Below, piece after piece: positions 45,022 through 57,104 of a stretch of DNA of 64,000 nt. Origin of the DNA: Cycas panzhihuaensis (Eukaryota > Cycadophyta); assembly GCA_023213395.1 (NCBI GenBank), contig CM041465.1, forward strand, positions 84,575,741 through 84,639,740. The letters are read 5' to 3'. The translations under genes were made by a program, and so were the position numbers. Position 1 is the first letter of the stretch, and every line of letters starts with the position of its first letter. The notes under the pieces were generated by a model. The model did not search any database. It saw nothing but the letters and a program-made list of their open reading frames with translations, and was not told the origin of the DNA.

Positions 45022-46704
45022 CTAGCTAAAGAGGACATCTAGATTTTGCTTGTCCATCCAACTAATAAAGAGTAGGTTCATCTTCATTCTTGGAATAAGG
45101 AATACATTCTTAATATGGTACTTGATGTTAGAATATTTTAATGCTATTATAGCCCTACTAATTTTGGTCATATTATACATCAAATTATCAACAATTATGA
45201 CTATTTGGGTGCTTATTAGGTAGGTCTCTTCCAACATCTTTTCTGATCTAGTCATGTGTCTAATTACACTCAAATAAAAAAGCCATGCATTGTCATCAAG
45301 CTAAGAAGCTAGAGTTATAAAGATTAGGTTATGGGAGGAGATATCCTAATTGTCTCCCACATTGCCACCTTGTTATTGAATGTTTTATTGGTTCCTTTAA
45401 TTTTTGTCAGGGAACCACTACCTGTTCTATGGTCTTTGGCTTTCAGTAGATCTTGGTTTCCAATTTTGTTAGTAGAATTGGCCTTATGGTTGAAATGATA
45501 GCCCTTCTTATGAATAGTAAGGGCATCCTTACTATGAAATAGGACTAGACTATTAGTAATAGAGGGCTCCTTATTGTAAAATAGGTCCTCCTTATTATGG
45601 ATAAGGGGATCCTTGTGGAGGGTATGGTCCTTCTTATTGATAGCTTTTCCTTTGTTGCTACTAGCTTAGACCTCCTTATTGATAAGAGTATGCTCCTTAT
45701 TGATAAAATGGGGCTGGTTGTTAATAATATGAGGTAGTTTATTTAGTTTTGTAAGAGTTATAAATTACTTAAATGTCTCCTATATTCAATAACTACATAA
45801 CCAATTTTTCCACAGTAAAGGCAAGTGATATTTAGTTTACTCTGTTGGTTCTTTTTACGTTGAGACTATAATTATTATTGGGACTATTGAGACTGCTAAC
45901 TTGAATTGGAGGAGGTAACAACTAGATGTTGTTACTACTAAATTAGTTATTAATATGGCTCTTGAGTGCTATTGAGAGAGTCTAATTGTTGAGCAAGGTT
46001 GTAAAGTTGACTCAGTTACTGAGTTATCCTGTATATAGTCTTTCCTTTTCCTAATGATAGGCTACAAAGGTAGGGGTTGAGTCAGAAGTAGATGTAACCC
46101 TAAGTTGATTGAGTATGTTCTCTTCTCATAGAAAGAGTCTCTTAAAGGTTATGAAGTCTATTTTTGAATAAAGTTCATGAAGTTTAGAGACACATAAATT
46201 ATATTCTATAGGTAGAATGTTTAGAATGCTAGATATTAAGTCATGATCTAAAGGTGGTTTAGTTAGGATTATCAATTAGTTCCTAATGGTTTTCACTTCA
46301 TTCAAGTGGGTTATAACAGTGCATATAAAAGGTATGATAAATAGGTGAGCTTTAAGGGTTAAATATCTAGATTCATCCTTTCTCTCATAGAAGACATAAA
46401 GAATAATCCATGCCTCATGAAATGTTTAGGATGTTTCAATATTTTGGTCCACTTGGTCTTCAACTGCAAACTAGATGAAGGATAAAGCAATATTATCCTT
46501 AGCTTTGAAGTTAGCTAAGGCTATAGGATTAGGAGGAATTAAGGTATTAGGGTCTTATGTAGGCCTAGGTAGGTGTATATCTCTATTTACATAGGCCTAA
46601 AAGTCATTCATGATAAGTAGAATTTTTACTTATTTTTTCCATGGGATGAAATTATTAATGCTATTAAGTTTAATGTTGTTAGATAATAGCACTTGTGATT
46701 CCAT
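45022..46704 (-). pseudogene. Copia-4 Gag and protease
   Basis: Gag likely starts at the ATG 46,704 (MESQVLLSNNIKLNSINNF, then PWKK and a TAG), matching the short N-terminal pattern of copia Gag. Later gag is broken throughout. Around 45,400-45,800 the sequence is a low-complexity run with repeated 'cttattgat'-type words, which replaces or expands the linker. The protease C-part at 45,022-45,273 reads RHMTRSEKMLEETY and VFLIPRMKMNLLFIS; the active Asp is upstream of the open frame. Confidence 0.65.
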
Positions 46705-48684
46705 TTATTCTAAGTGTTTATTTTATTTTGTGTCTTTAAGGTTTATGTAACTATGTATTAATCTACTTAGGGGCCTGCTAATTTAGAATTCTAAGTTTTA
46801 AGGGTCTCTAAGAAAGTTCTTAGTTACTATGTTGTTTAGTAGTGCCTATACATAAGTGGCAAACCAGGGACCTTATATACTAGTACATGAGATCTAAACA
46901 CTATATACCTTAGTACGTAGTCTACAATGAAGGTCTAGGACCCCTTTAATTTATTTCCCCACCTACACTAGACTTATGCCTAACGATAGATCTAATAGTA
47001 AGAACTTGACTAATTGAGACACTCACCTACTCTAGGTCTAGCCTGGTCTCCTAACACTAATGGTAAGGTTTACACCTTAGTCTACCACCTATTACACCTT
47101 ATAGCTAATGGTTTCTTTAGCAAATTAGAGTACACTAATGATATGTGTAGGGTGGCGACTTCAAAGGTCCTAAATATTCCCCTTATAAGGCTAGAATAAG
47201 GGTGATAAAATAAGGAGCTATCTTTTTAAATATGAGAATATTAATTTTATGGTATAAGTTGTTGAAAAAAAATGGTATAACTAAAATATAAGATGAAAAT
47301 GAAGGAAATTAAAAGACAAGAATGATTTTATAGTGCTCTTCAATTAGGCATGCATAAGATAGAGTTACATCAATCTTCTAAGAGTAACACCTATAAAAAA
47401 CCAATACCATGCACTTATTAGCCTTAAAATAGAATTAGATAGTTGATTAAAGATTAACAATAGCCTAAAGTTACACAAGAACTTTTGAAAAACTAAAATA
47501 GGCCTTTAAAAAGTGAGAAAAATGCTTAAATAGGCTCAAATACTAAGGTCAACTTTGGTAGCTTATAACTTTAATAAAACATCTTAAAATATAGCTCAAT
47601 CTAATCCTAACGTATAGAGCTCTGAATTCTCTTTTTGACAAACTTAACAGTTTGGAAATTAGACTCTTAATTTTAAAGTTATGGCCAAAATAGTGGAGGT
47701 GCCCTATTATAAGATAAACCTTAAGGAGGGTGGGGCTTAAACCCCTTCAAAAACTAGCCCTCAGTCACCTGCAGGCTACATATGACCACTCGTTGATATA
47801 GTTAGAGGGATTATGGACTTGAAATATTATCAAATATAATATAAACTTTTTGAATATGTAAAAAAATTACAAAATAGCATAAAGCCTTTTGAAGTTTACC
47901 TCTTTTAAGAGGATTACAATTATATGAGTGATCAAAATAACCAAATCAAAGGGACTGAAGGTCAAATTTCAAGTGATAATTAAATGTAATTTGATTTTAG
48001 TGACTATAATTTAGATTTTAATAAAAATATATGAAAAATGTTTATAAAAAAAAAATTGATCATCAAGGCACATAACTTGTGCACGGTGACGTGTAACCCA
48101 CGGAGAGGATAGGAGCTAAAAATAATATTAAATCAAATTCAATTTAATCAAAAATTAGAGAAGGGAGGGGGGGGGGACACTAAAGGTAGAGGCACCTAGA
48201 GGAAGCAAGTTTCATGGAAAAAATCACTTTGAATGATTAGTAACAAGCTACAGAGAGTAGAGGGCTACGTGAGTTAGACTGGGTAGAAATGAGCTTAAAG
48301 TAATATAAAACTCCTTTAAATAGACTCCATGAGGCTAAGAATAAAGTTGGATAGCCACCAAGGAAGAAGATACTACCCCAACAAGTAGATTCATCCAAAT
48401 CTAGGGTTGGAATGGCTTCAAAATAGGCCTTTTTCATCGTTATTTACTCTTAAACCTAAACCCTAACTATGTATAGCTACTAACTAACTAAGTATTAGTT
48501 ACATGAGGCTAATATACATTGGAGTAATCCTGTACTTCATGTTAAACCAATAGTATATACTAATATTTAAGAGAAAACTAAAGAGATGAGTGGAAACCAG
48601 GTTTTATTATAATGGAACAAGCCTTCATTTGCTAATATTTTCTTAAAAGTCTTTAAATCATAGCACAAACTAGGTCTAATACCA
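46705..48684 (-). other. Copia-4 leader, about 2 kb, no domain seen
   Basis: Between the gag ATG and the primer site. Contains a G run at 48,167-48,176 and short frames (48,237-48,437) without family features. Comparable in size to the leaders of Copia-1, Copia-5 and K. Confidence 0.5.
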
Positions 48685-49085
48685 TGAGAAAATCATCCAA
48701 TATCTATAAATCATATGCTACTAATTAAATATCAAGCTACAATATCAAAATAATACAAAAAATAAGTGAAACAAGAGTATAAAAATGATATATCAAAGTG
48801 CATCGGTGAATTGATCACTACGTGAGGCTCAATTTGGGTAGAGGTTCCACATATAGTTTAAGATCATTTATAAAAGAATATTATGAAGCTTAATTTATAA
48901 GCAACCTATTAATATTTCAAGGATTATAATTAGCCAACTAAGTGGCACATGTAGTGAACCCTACTTAATTATACAATAAGATTAAATTTATAATGTGGAT
49001 TACCTAAAGGTATAAAATACACATGATATACATAAATTAAATATATATTATAAATAAATGAAGTTGATATTACAAAGTTTTAATA
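48685..49085 (-). repeat. Copia-4 5' LTR
   Basis: TGAGAAAATCATCCAATATC ... AAAGTTTTAATA, with a 4-bp deletion near the start relative to the other LTR. Confidence 0.88.
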
Positions 49086-50422
49086 ACGATTGCCATACAT
49101 ATGCCCTCTTGGTCAAGCATTCAAGATTGATTAATGGAGACACACCATGCTTAGAGCATACACGCAAAGTTCATCGCCATAGCTACCCTCATTTAACCTA
49201 CAAATACACATAGGCTGCTATAATCAATAGGGACACCATTAGAATAAATGGAGATTGATTTTCTCTCTACTTAATTCCCTACAACCTACAACCTTGAATA
49301 ATAATGGTTGTCAATAAAGAAACAAATAAAAGAATGGTAAAACCCTAAATTTTGGGTTTGATATTTTTATTTTTAATTAATGTTTGTTTTGCGCGTATTA
49401 TTTTAAACCTACATAGACATCAAATATTATAGAAAAGAATTTTTTTTTTTTCATAAAAATAAATTTAATTAGATTTAATGTTTCTTAATGTTTACTTAGC
49501 CCTTAGTTCATCAGCCCCTAGTCACATGGAGCTCCCATATGATCTTTAGCTAGTTAGTGAAAGGGGCCAAGCCCCTAATTTTAATATTTCATATAGTCCT
49601 TATCAATTTTTTCCATATAACTTAAGTATACGAACTCCATTTTTAGTTTTAGAAGTTGTGTTGGATTCATAACTGAGAGTGCTTTCATTTGATAGGTCAC
49701 TTGATAAATTTGGAGTTGATTAGTGCATAAATTTTAGCTCAAAGTCAAAAGTTCTCCTTAAAATTTCATTTTTTTAGTATTTTTAGGCATATGCTTATAA
49801 TTTTTAAGGTTTCATATCATTTGTTGTATATTTCATTAATATGATATACCCTAAATAGAGGGGATAATATGTGTAAAGGCTTATTTTAGGCTCTAGAGAA
49901 CCTATCTCACATTGAAATTTATTATTTGAGAGAGTCATCATATTGTATTTTAGTCATATCCATTTTTTAGTCATGTATTAACATTTATTATTGGTTTTTT
50001 TAGCCCATAGAGTTAATTTGAGGCTATAGTGCCATTGTAAGGCCTTAGGGCCATGTATTTCTAGACATTATAGTTGAAGAAGTTACTTACATTATCCCAT
50101 ATAAGTAAGAGGAGGGATCCCCTTTTAGCTACTCTTATATATGTTTATTAACTTACTTGCTTGGCCACATAGGATGACATGTTCCCAGAGTGAAGGTAAC
50201 TTGGCATTGATTAAACCATATATATAAAGGAACATCCTAGTAAACTAGTGACCACAGTGGCTAGTTACCCATGTGGTTCGGTGGATGGTGTTCTCTTCAT
50301 ATGGATATTAGCAACAAATTATATCCTTGTAACAACTTATGATCCAGCATTCATTTGAAGACTTAACACTTATCTTTGATGTGATATTTCATCTTATGTA
50401 ATTATCTATTATAGTGAGGAAA

Positions 50423-50736
50423 TATTAGGTGTAATATCTAATTATATTATTATCCTCATTCATACTCTCTCTATATTTATTTGTATTTTATATTTGAGGT
50501 TGTGAGTTACATAGAGATGTATCCTACCTCCAACATTGATTAATGAGGATTCTCTCTCAAGTGGTGAGTTGTACTATAAGTATATGTATTATTTTTCATT
50601 CTAATTTAAGGTTGACTATTCTTCCATCCCCTATATTAACTTGTACATACTTCATCATTCTTATACTTCATTATTGTATCATTCACTCAACACCATATTT
50701 TATCTTTTGTATGCATAGCATATTATTTTTCTAGCA
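50423..50736 (+). repeat. E 3' LTR
   Basis: Starts TATTAGGTGTAATATC and ends ATTATTTTTCTAGCA. H gag begins at the next base on the minus strand. The last ~120 bp recur in unit 2 (54,903-54,963 and 60,956-61,019). Confidence 0.75.
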
Positions 50737-51726
50737 TGTCCTTGATGATAAATAATTAATTTTTAGAATATCGATGGTCTTTATACCATTTTTTTTTGCA
50801 TTTAAAGCATAACCTTTTGACCTTTTCTCATCAACTTCTTATATGTTCATTCGTCAAATAGTTGGTAAATATGACACAACTAGGGCATGTGATGCATTTA
50901 ATGGTATTCTCTCATCTACATATGCTTATATAGACTATCAAGAGACCTTACATTTTACTTCAATATGGTGTGTTAGCCCTATAGTTTGTGTGATTTATAT
51001 AGGATTCAAGAGATAAAGTTCATGTTTAGTCTCATATTAAAGCCCACCAATGTATATTTCTAGCTTTTATTCCTCACTCAAGTTCTCAACTTATGTGCTG
51101 AGGAACTGGTATGTAGAGGTATATTCTAAAATTATATTATCTTGTAAAATCTTTGTGAGTTGATTAAAATAGTCATTATCCTAAATATTATCATATTGCA
51201 TCTCAAGGTCCTTGACAAAATAGTCCCAATTCTAATTGAGTCCATTAACCTTCTTCTTTACCTACTAATACAACTAATAAGGCTTAGATTCCATATGCAG
51301 AGAGGCTATTGACAACTTTTTATCTTTTAGGACTTAGTAAAAGAAAAAATATTGTTCTATTTATGACACCCAAGCTGAAATTCCATTATCTTTAAATTTT
51401 TTGAGCTCTACCTTTAGAAGGAAGGTCAGCCTCCCTTGTCTAGTATCATAATGACCATCATCCATGCCTACGTTACAATATCCTTGTTGAGATGTATTAT
51501 CCAAATTAAGTTTATTTTTTTCTTTGTGGTGGTAGTCATCCTCCTTAACTTGGTTATCCTTGTTAGTGAAATATTTCTCTAACAAGGCAGTCATATTGGA
51601 TACTTAAAGGGCCAATATTTTTATTGTATGTTATACCTCTTGAAGCTTGACATATATTTCCCTTCTTAATGAGACAATTGTATCATTAAGTTTGATGCTC
51701 TAATTGGGGTTAATTTTGGGGGCCAT
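50737..51726 (-). pseudogene. H Gag, copy 1
   Basis: Gypsy Gag. Start at ATG 51,726 (MAPKINPN), open frame 51,361-51,594 with NMTALLEKYFTNKDNQVK, LLKVELKKFKDNGISAWVS, then IEQYF. Further frames give KLSIASLHMESKPY, NWDYFVKDLEMQYDN, LEYTSTYQFLS and LSEE-x-KLEIYIGGL. The end is a chromovirus-type knuckle LCFKCKKKWYKDHRY, with Tyr for the last Cys, then LFIIKD, where E begins. With E removed, KD joins in frame to DDEQKEEN of H pol. Confidence 0.8.
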
Positions 51727-52123
51727 TTTCCTTCCCAGCCTTAACTTAATATTATCTTATGAATATGGGTTCCTAAAGATGTTAAGCCTTTAGTGGGTGT
51801 CTTTAAACTATTGTCCCACTTGTTTTGTAATTTTCTCTCTTTCTTTCTTTCTTTTTTAACTTTTTTTATTTTTTACTTTTTCTCTTTTTTGCTTTTTGCA
51901 TTTTTATTATCATGACTAACTAACCAACTGTGTGTACATAAACTAATGATAAACTAGTTGGATACAGTAGACTTTATAGATTAATAATAATTATTTCACT
52001 AACTAACCAAGTATATTAGGTCTAGGATTATTTAGTTTATAGGCTCTCTAATATATTGATCTCAGTCATAAATAGTATCAACTTATAAAGGCTAATACTC
52101 TACTCTACAATTATACTGATGGA
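51727..52123 (-). other. H 5' leader part, copy 1
   Basis: Pyrimidine-rich on the plus strand (TTTCTTTCTTTC near 51,840). No primer site for H was found before the L LTR interrupts it. The same sequence recurs at 62,010-62,406. Confidence 0.5.
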
Positions 52124-52268
52124 TGTTAATATATCAAGGTCATTAGATTAATTATATGAAGGTGACTTTAGGTTAGCTAAGTCACATAGTTAAATGTAAT
52201 TTCGTTTACATTTAAGTATAATTTCAAGATCATGTCATTAGGCAAAAAACTCCTTTGAAAACCCTAAT
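52124..52268 (+). repeat. L LTR fragment at the duplication junction
   Basis: TGTTAATATATCAAGGTC ... AAAACCCTAAT, matching the first part of the L LTR at 62,407-62,551, then broken by K sequence at the unit junction. Confidence 0.7.
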
Positions 52269-52996
52269 TAAGGTAATGTTACCTAAGCTTCCTATTAAGG
52301 TAGTAGTGTTACCGTAATACATCTCTTGTAATAGATGCTTTCTAGAATCACTTTTAGGTTTCTTAACCTTCATTCTTCTAGGAGTTTTTAATGTAGTCTT
52401 TCCTGCCATCATGCTAAGGCTCAAAGTATTTAGTGGAATCAAATCTTTAGATTTTAAATAGTGATCATCTAACCTATTTTCAGAAATAGGTTTATGAAAT
52501 TCTTCATCCACTTTATGAATGTCAGATGAATCTATGTGAGAATTGATCTTATTGGAATTAACCTAATTTTCCCTTTTTGCTTTCTTTTTCAGCCTTTTTT
52601 CCTAGTTTTTAGTCTTTCTGATAGTCTTCTGTACTTCTTTAGGACTCTTTTCATATACTTCCTATAATAAATTCTGAGCCTCTTTAGTTGTGTCAGTATT
52701 TTGAAGTGTATGAAAAAGGAATTAATAAGGAGGAAGGTTTTTCTTGTCAAAAGATATAAGCATCATATCAATGGCTATTATATTCTTCTTTTTAAAATTT
52801 TCCTCTCTTTCTTTATTAATTAGTGTAGGACTATCAAGAATAATTTCTTATAGCTTTTCAAACATAAATATACATTCTACTTTGATTCTCCAAATTTAAA
52901 AATTAGTTCTGATATATTTGGTAAGGCTATGTTACTATCAGTTATCTAGAAAACATTCTTTTTTAGTACAAAAATAATAACATCACTCAACTCCAT
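52266..52996 (-). pseudogene. K Gag-like ORF, copy 2
   Basis: Second copy of 23,927-24,655, with ATG at 52,996. The open part has DEEFHKPISENRLDDHYLK and MYYGNTTTLIGSLGNIT in the same frame as copy 1, after which the frame runs into H/L sequence (RVFKGVFCLMT) at the junction. Confidence 0.6.
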
Positions 52997-54903
52997 GATA
53001 TATGAATATACCCACTTCAACCTAAAATAAATCTATCAAAATAGTAGAAAAATAACTCAAATTATATATCATCATACCCATCTCTAAAGTATAATTCCAA
53101 TACCTCTAATTGTTTTGAAAATAGATGCCTGGATGGTATAAGATATAAGGAGAACTCTATAGATACCTCTTTATGATGCCACTTCAAAGTTAATGAATTC
53201 CTTTAACAAGCTAGTTATGGGTCATAATAAAGTTTTATATGACCATGGCCTTAAAGGTAAAGGGGATAGTAGACTTTAATCATTATTTCAATCATATTTG
53301 ATTTGTATTTATCCTTACAAAAAAAACTTTACCTTAACTTTGATTCACGCCTATAAACCCTAAAGAACTTTACAATTTAATTTAATTTAATTTAATGCAA
53401 CACCTTTTAAATAAGCATCAAATCCTAATGATTTTTAAAGTCATGGTGGTACCTCTTTCTTCCCTTCACTCACATTTGCATGCATTTGCATAGGTTGATT
53501 TGCCTCCATTCATTTTTGTTTGCCTCCCTTCAAGGATATTTCATTACAGTCAGAACCTATAAGCAAGATTCAAGAATTTTCTAATATTTAGATCCTTAGT
53601 CATCCCATTTATATCCTTCTCTATATGTGAATAAGACCCTAGTTTATGGGCTAAGTAGAGGTAGCAAATAACTAAACAGATGGTGTAAATAGGTGTGAGT
53701 AGATATCATGTAAAAAAGTAAGCAAAACCCTTGAGCACGTGATCATGGAAGGTGCAATGAATGAACAATCCACCTAAGAGTGGCAGAGAGTTAATATTGG
53801 AGATATTGGGAGCTTTAGATATGTTGTATTCCTAGGGAGTAGAGTAAAATAATATACATAAAAGGGTGTTAACTCTATGGCCAGATTATCTTCATTTATA
53901 GATGTCAGTTTCTCATAGGACAACTTCGTAGCCTAGGCATTTCATATAATGTAGGTGGATGACTCTAGATTTCCACGAATAGGGTCCCATTTCTCCATAA
54001 AAAGCCTGTGTAAGGAATGTACAACAACCCCTTTTAAGGTTGGAGTTTTAACAAATTTATGGAACCACTCTTGCAACAACATATTAACTCAACTTTTGTG
54101 TCTCTATGCTTTGTCTTTACTACCATTGTGGGCTTCATTTATTCTATATCATAGAGATCATTTGAGCCTTTTATTATCTCTTTAACACTCTTTTGCTATC
54201 ATGCATAAAATAGGTGTTGCTTATGTCTATCTTTCCTAAAACTAATGAATAGGAAGAACTAGACACTATATTTATTGGACAAACAAATAGAGCTAGCACA
54301 GAATATGGCACTAGTGAGAGGTAAGATATGAGCCATAATAGAATGCATAAATAGTTGACTACATAGATAGAGTTTCACAAACGGTCATCATTCATCATAA
54401 TCATAATAGAATATGGATGTTAAACTTGTTCTTCGATAGTTGCATGCAAACGACTATTGGGTGACTCCTTCATCAATAATAGGCTTGATTAGTGGTAGTT
54501 TTTATACCTTTTTTCCACATCTACTATCTATGTAGGTTTCTACAGCTTATTTTCTTGTCAAGAGTTGGCTCTTTCAACTAGGAAATACATGTAAGATAGG
54601 ACCATCTCCTTTATTATGCGGGACTGAGCACTTCATATATGTCTCATACATGGAGTCTTCCATGACTAAGTCCATATTCTCTTATGGTTGTTTGATCTAT
54701 TACTGCTCAACTATTTTCATTCTTATTAGGGTTCTGTCATAAATTATACACAGTCTTTTATATAGATACAGCCATCACCACAACTTTTACTTTTTTGTGA
54801 GTGATTTATAGTTCTATCATAACAAGCTTCATAGATTTATTAATCACAACCTTATGTAAGTCATTCTTCTTTCTTTATTAGCAATCAATTCCCATGTGAT
54901 AGA
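52997..54903 (-). repeat. K leader, copy 2, with empty Gypsy-2 site
   Basis: Aligns with 24,656-26,352 and 32,769-32,970. At 54,702 the sequence reads ATTACTGCTCAAC without insertion, where unit 1 holds Gypsy-2. Small indels include an extra GCATTT repeat near 53,480. Confidence 0.85.
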
Positions 54904-54963
54904 ATTATTCCATCCCCTATGTTAACTTATACATACTTCATCATTCTTATACTTCATTATTGT

Positions 54964-55211
54964 TGTTAAAAAAATGGGAGCAGAACCAAATCGATTATAC
55001 ACACCAATCTCATAAATGAATATGCACGATATCCAGTGGGAAAACCCACCTTACAACATTTGATTACATTGATCCAAAAAGCATGAGAGTACAAGGAGAT
55101 CTTTAGATATATATAGATCCATAAGACCTCAAAATAAACATCTATCGGCCCAAAAATAATAAATAAAGATATGTGCTTAATATTAACATTAGTCGGGTAG
55201 TATTTTTAACA
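54964..55211 (-). repeat. Copia-5 3' LTR, 248 bp
   Basis: TGTTAAAAAAATGGGAGC ... GTAGTATTTTTAACA. Contains AATAAATAAAG on the plus strand and near-identity to 60,708-60,955. Confidence 0.94.
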
Positions 55212-55249
55212 TCCCCCCTTAATGTAAATATTGGTCTTCAAAATAGTGA

Positions 55250-56950
55250 AGTGTCTAACCTTTGTCTTGAAGAATAGATTCTCCTTCGAGACTAAGTCCC
55301 AAATGTGCATGAATCTTCAAAAACTGATCTTCAGTAAAAGCCTTGGTGAATACGTCAACAAGCTACTCCTCACTTGGACAACATTCAACTTGCATCTTTC
55401 CTAATCTGATCAACTCATGGATGTAGTGGTGCTGGATTTCAATGTGCTTTGTACATGGATGAAACTTTGGATTCTTGGAAAGTTGAATAGCACTTTGATT
55501 ATCACAATGAATAACTGGAGTGGAGGATGATACACCAAGTATCTCCAAAAGTCCCTGTAACCATACAGCTTCCCTTGCACCAACACTTAAACTTTGGTAC
55601 TCTACTTCTGTAGAAGACAAGGCTATGGTAGATTGCTTTTTTGATTGCCAAGAGACAAACCCATTTCTTATGCCAAAAATATATCCTGCAGTTGATTTTC
55701 AGTCTTCAACATCTCTGCCCCAATCAGCATCTATATACCCATACAATTTTGCCTTGCCACCACGAAGGGATTCAAGGCCAAGATTAAGTGTACCCTTAAT
55801 ATACTTTGAAATCCTCTTAGTTGCATTCAAATGTAGATCTTGGGGATTTTTCATAAAACGAGACACTAATCCAATAGCATAGGCAATATCAGGTCTAGTA
55901 TAGGTTAGATAACTCAAACTCCCTACTAATTGCCAATACAATGTCCCATCTACAGCTAGATTATCCATGGTCTTATGAAGTTGTGTGCCCTTCACACATG
56001 GTGTTTTAGTCAGTTTGTAATCCTTCATAATGAATTTCTCAAGTAGGGATTGAGCATACCTTGTCTGCAACATCATGATGCAATCTTTCATCTGCATAAT
56101 CTCGATGCCCAAAAAATGATGAAGAGGACCAAGATCTGTCATATCAAAGTTATGACCCAAAAATATCTTTGTATCTACAATTTTCCTACTATAATTTCCT
56201 ATAATGATAAGGTCATCCACATATAAAATAGTAAGAATAATTGAAGATCCTTTCTTCCTAATATAAAGACTTGGTTCAAAATATGTTGTCACAAAGCCAT
56301 CATCCTTTAATCTAGTATCAATCTTCGCATTCCAAGCATGTGGTGCTTGTTTTAGGCCATAAAGAGATTTCTTTAATCGACACACTAAATGCTCCTTTCC
56401 TTTCTTCACGAAACCTAAAGGTTTGGCCATGTAAATCTCCTCCTTCAAATCTCCATAAAGAAAAGTGGACTTTACATCCATTTGATATAACACCAACCAA
56501 AAGTAGGTACTAAAGCATGGATCAAATGGACTGTTGAAATCTTAGAGACTGGTTCAAAAGTCTCTTCATAATTGATTCCTTCTTTTTATTTAAAACCTTA
56601 AGCTACAAGTCTAGTTTTATACTTGTCTACTTCACCATTGGAGTGATGATGTACCTTGTAGACCCACTTGCATCCAATGAGGTTCTTTGAGGGAGGAAGT
56701 CAAACTAAATCCCATGTATTGTTCTTCATAAGAGAACCAAATTCTTCCTCCATCATAGCTTTCTATCGTGGATCTTCCTTCGCTTCGTCAAATGAAATAA
56801 AGTCGATGGTGTTCATAACTAAGACCTGACTAGCATGTTGACTCCTTGTCCTTTGACCATCTTCTACATTTTCAATAGTCATACCTGAGTCTTCAATGGT
56901 TCTTTTTGTCCACAATGGAACACAAAGTATAGACCATGTTTCAACCTATG
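55250..56950 (-). pseudogene. Copia-5 reverse transcriptase and RNase H
   Basis: The open frame 55,699-56,496 has YQMDVKSTFLYGDLKEEIYM, SLYGLKQAPHAW, the RT active site ILTILYVDDLIIIGN, MTDLGPLHHFLGIEI and TRPDIAYAIGLVSRFMK, with RNase H start YGYIDADWGRDVED. RNase H C-part at 55,363-55,620: STEVEYQSLSVGAREAVWLQ, VIHCDNQSAIQLSKNP and HTKHIEIQHHYIHELI-like text. The part upstream of 56,496 is broken by stops. RT keeps all catalytic aspartates. Confidence 0.92.
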
Positions 56951-57104
56951 ACGGGTCCTCAATATAACTTCTACTTGGTCCTGCTTTGAAAACATTCTAC
57001 AGAATAGACTCACGTACCTGTAAATCTACAGAATTATGACTCAGAAAAGGTAGAAGTGGAGGATAAAATACATCTTTAGATGATCTATCAACATGATATG
57101 TCAG

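Larger units (their letters stand above)
41640..49085 (-). mobile_element. Copia-4: complete but strongly decayed Ty1/copia element
   Basis: Minus strand, LTRs 41,640-42,044 and 48,685-49,085 (about 400 bp). To the left of the right LTR, GTCTAATACCA (ending 48,684) gives the primer site TGGTATTAGAC. The polypurine tract (minus strand TTAAGGGAGGC) abuts the left LTR. Leader of about 2 kb, then gag from 46,704, PR, IN, RT and RNase H. Flanks CATAA and ACGAT do not match, so no TSD is visible. Inserted in the interior of E. Confidence 0.88.
34697..50736 (+). mobile_element. E: LTR element without recognisable pol, carrying two nested elements
   Basis: Plus strand. LTRs of about 315 bp (34,697-35,011 and 50,423-50,736), primer site TGGTATCAAAGC at 35,012-35,023, purine tract AGTGAGGAAATAT before the 3' LTR. 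Flanks TATCT (34,692-34,696) and TGTCC (50,737-50,741) fit a target duplication with two transitions. Removing Copia-3 and Copia-4 leaves about 2.7 kb of interior with no gag knuckle, protease, integrase or RT motif, so E looks non-autonomous. It carries one short decayed ORF (see separate entry). It inserted into H between gag and protease. Confidence 0.7.
23927..52268. repeat. Tandem segmental duplication, unit 1
   Basis: The first of two copies of a nested-element block. The left part (23,927-26,352 plus 32,769-32,970) and the right part (about 50,620-52,268) both recur in unit 2 at 52,266-54,903 and at 54,903-62,551. The unit 1/unit 2 junction joins H/L sequence (ending CCCTAAT) to K gag (AATTAAGG) with a 3-bp overlap AAT. 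Unit 1 contains K, Gypsy-2, H pol, E, Copia-3, Copia-4 and H gag. Confidence 0.75.

Noticed and set aside
48160-48180. G run as possible regulatory quadruplex
   Set aside because: A single run of ten G, without the four tracts needed for a stable intramolecular structure.
48448-48470. AAACCTAAACCCTAAC, telomere-like
   Set aside because: Only two degenerate units of the plant telomere repeat, inside the Copia-4 leader; chance occurrence is likely.
41635-49090. TSD for Copia-4
   Set aside because: CATAA and ACGAT do not match under any reasonable shift of the LTR ends, so none is claimed.
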